A DNA stretch of 23,635 bases from DASQFQ01 sp038327685 (GTDB taxonomy: Bacteria > Actinomycetota > Thermoleophilia > Solirubrobacterales > Solirubrobacteraceae), in contig JBBQLH010000067.1 in NCBI GenBank assembly GCA_038327685.1, forward strand, positions 1 through 23,635. Direction: 5' to 3'. Below are positions 22,628 to 23,635 of the stretch, piece after piece; the stretch's first letter is position 1, and each line of letters begins with the position of its first letter. The notes under the pieces were generated by a model that ran no database searches, had not been told where the DNA came from, and was given only the letters and a program-made list of their open reading frames with translations. Both the position numbers and the translations under genes were made by a program.

Positions 22628-23635
22628 ATGGCGACCTCGGACATCATCTCCGGCGGCAACATCGAGCCCCGCGGGCTCGAGGAGGAGATGCGCTCCGCGT
22701 ATCTCGACTACGCCATGTCGGTCATCGTCGGGCGCGCGCTGCCCGACGTCCGCGACGGCCTGAAGCCCGTCCACCGGCGCGTGCTCTTCTCGATGAACGA
22801 GATGGGCCTGCAGCCCAACCGGCGCTACGTGAAGTGCTCGCGGATCGTCGGCGACGTGATGGGCAAGTACCACCCGCACGGCGACTCGGCGATCTACGAC
22901 ACGCTCGTCCGCCTCGCGCAGGACTTCTCGCTGCGCGCGCCGCTCGTCGACGGCCAGGGCAACTTCGGCTCGGTCGACGACGATCCCGCCGCCGCCATGC
23001 GGTACACGGAGGCCCGGCTCGCCGGGATCGCGCGCGAGATGCTGCGCGACCTCGACGCCGACACCGTCGACTTCCAGCCCAACTACGACGGCGAGAACTC
23101 CGAGCCGACGGTCCTGCCGTCGCGCTTCCCGAACCTGCTCGTCAACGGCTCCTCCGGCATCGCGGTCGGCATGGCCACGAACATCCCGCCGCACAACCTG
23201 CGCGAGGTGATCGCGGCCACGGTCGCCTACATCGACGATCCGGAGATCGACGTCGCCGGCCTGATGCGCCACCTCCCGGGCCCGGACTTCCCGACCGGCG
23301 GGACGATCGTCGGGCTCAGCGGCATCCGCGAGGCCTACGAGACCGGTCGCGGGCGGGTCCGCATCCGCGCCCGCGCCCACTCCGAGCCGCTGTCGCACGG
23401 CAAGGAGGCGATCATCGTCACCGAGCTGCCCTACGCGGTGAAGAAGGGCGGCGACGGAGGCGTCATCAAGAAGATCGCCGAGCTCGTCCAGGACAAGAAG
23501 ATCACCGAGATCTCCGACCTGCGCGACGAGTCCGACCGCAACGGCATGCGGATCGTGATCGAGCTCAAGCGCGACGCGATCCCCAAGGTCGTGCTCAACA
23601 AGCTCTACAAGCACACGCCGATGCAGGCGACCTTC
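22628..23635 (+). CDS. gyrA: DNA gyrase subunit A (3'-truncated by window end)
   Basis: The first 336 codons of GyrA, the DNA-cleaving subunit. It begins MATSDIISGGNIEPRGLEEE and has SVIVGRALPDVRDGLKPVHRR in the family position. The QRDR reads KYHPHGDSAIYDTLVRLAQ with Ser87 and Asp91, the wild-type residues for fluoroquinolone binding. Catalytic Tyr126 is in AAAMRYTEARL. The ATG directly follows the gyrB TAG, so the two are cotranscribed. The frame is open to the last base; the rest lies beyond the window. Confidence 0.97.
   Translation, partial: MATSDIISGGNIEPRGLEEEMRSAYLDYAMSVIVGRALPDVRDGLKPVHRRVLFSMNEMGLQPNRRYVKCSRIVGDVMGKYHPHGDSAIYDTLVRLAQDFSLRAPLVDGQGNFGSVDDDPAAAMRYTEARLAGIAREMLRDLDADTVDFQPNYDGENSEPTVLPSRFPNLLVNGSSGIAVGMATNIPPHNLREVIAATVAYIDDPEIDVAGLMRHLPGPDFPTGGTIVGLSGIREAYETGRGRVRIRARAHSEPLSHGKEAIIVTELPYAVKKGGDGGVIKKIAELVQDKKITEISDLRDESDRNGMRIVIELKRDAIPKVVLNKLYKHTPMQATF

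Overview
High-GC DNA carrying a bacterial chromosome replication-origin neighbourhood. The order rpmH-dnaA-dnaN-recF-DUF721-gyrB-gyrA, with rnpA, yidD, yidC, jag, rsmG, parA and parB on the other side, is typical of Gram-positive/actinobacterial origins. Very high GC, a short YidC without the Gram-negative periplasmic domain, mostly GTG starts, and a secreted protein ending in a Cys/Arg-rich Ig-like domain of a kind I associate with Solirubrobacterales together suggest a Thermoleophilia-type actinobacterium. The taxon is inferred, not proven.

Layout. (1) 1-2148, plus strand: 5'-truncated PLP aminotransferase coupled to a D-Ala-D-Ala ligase. (2) 2158-3131, minus: bifunctional-nuclease-family protein and a STAS protein. 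(3) 3235-8639, minus: a tightly packed four-gene operon encoding a secreted propeller-like protein, a polysaccharide flippase, a nucleotidyltransferase/P-loop-kinase fusion and an APH-fold kinase with an unknown N-terminal region. This is probably an envelope-glycan locus and is the least characterised part of the window. (4) 8741-8814: tRNA-Ile(GAT). (5) 8840-12583, minus: parB, parA, rsmG, jag, yidC. (6) 12624-15129, plus: a GT2 glycosyltransferase and an FAD oxidoreductase separated by a 96-bp inverted-repeat element. This pair splits the usual yidD-yidC junction. (7) 15045-15839, minus: yidD, rnpA, rpmH. (8) 15840-16069 and 17423-17523: two intergenic stretches with DnaA-box-like sites flanking dnaA; the origin probably lies here. 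(9) 16070-23635, plus: dnaA, dnaN, recF, DUF721 (DciA-like), gyrB, and gyrA running off the window.

How it works together. The core genes initiate replication (DnaA, clamp, helicase-loader candidate, gyrase), segregate the origin (ParAB), and insert membrane proteins and process RNA (YidC/YidD/Jag/RnpA). Minus-strand genes left of dnaA and plus-strand genes right of it are co-directional with forks leaving the origin. The GT2/FAD pair and the aminotransferase/ddl pair are head-on.

Most notable: an altered DnaA recognition motif (FGNRNHTTV instead of FGGRDHTTV) beside variant boxes TTGTGCACG; a strong 19-bp-arm hairpin in the gyrB leader; an rsmG gene with no ATG/GTG/TTG start but a CTG in a CTGA overlap with jag; the 96-bp inverted-repeat element; and the uncharacterised envelope operon.
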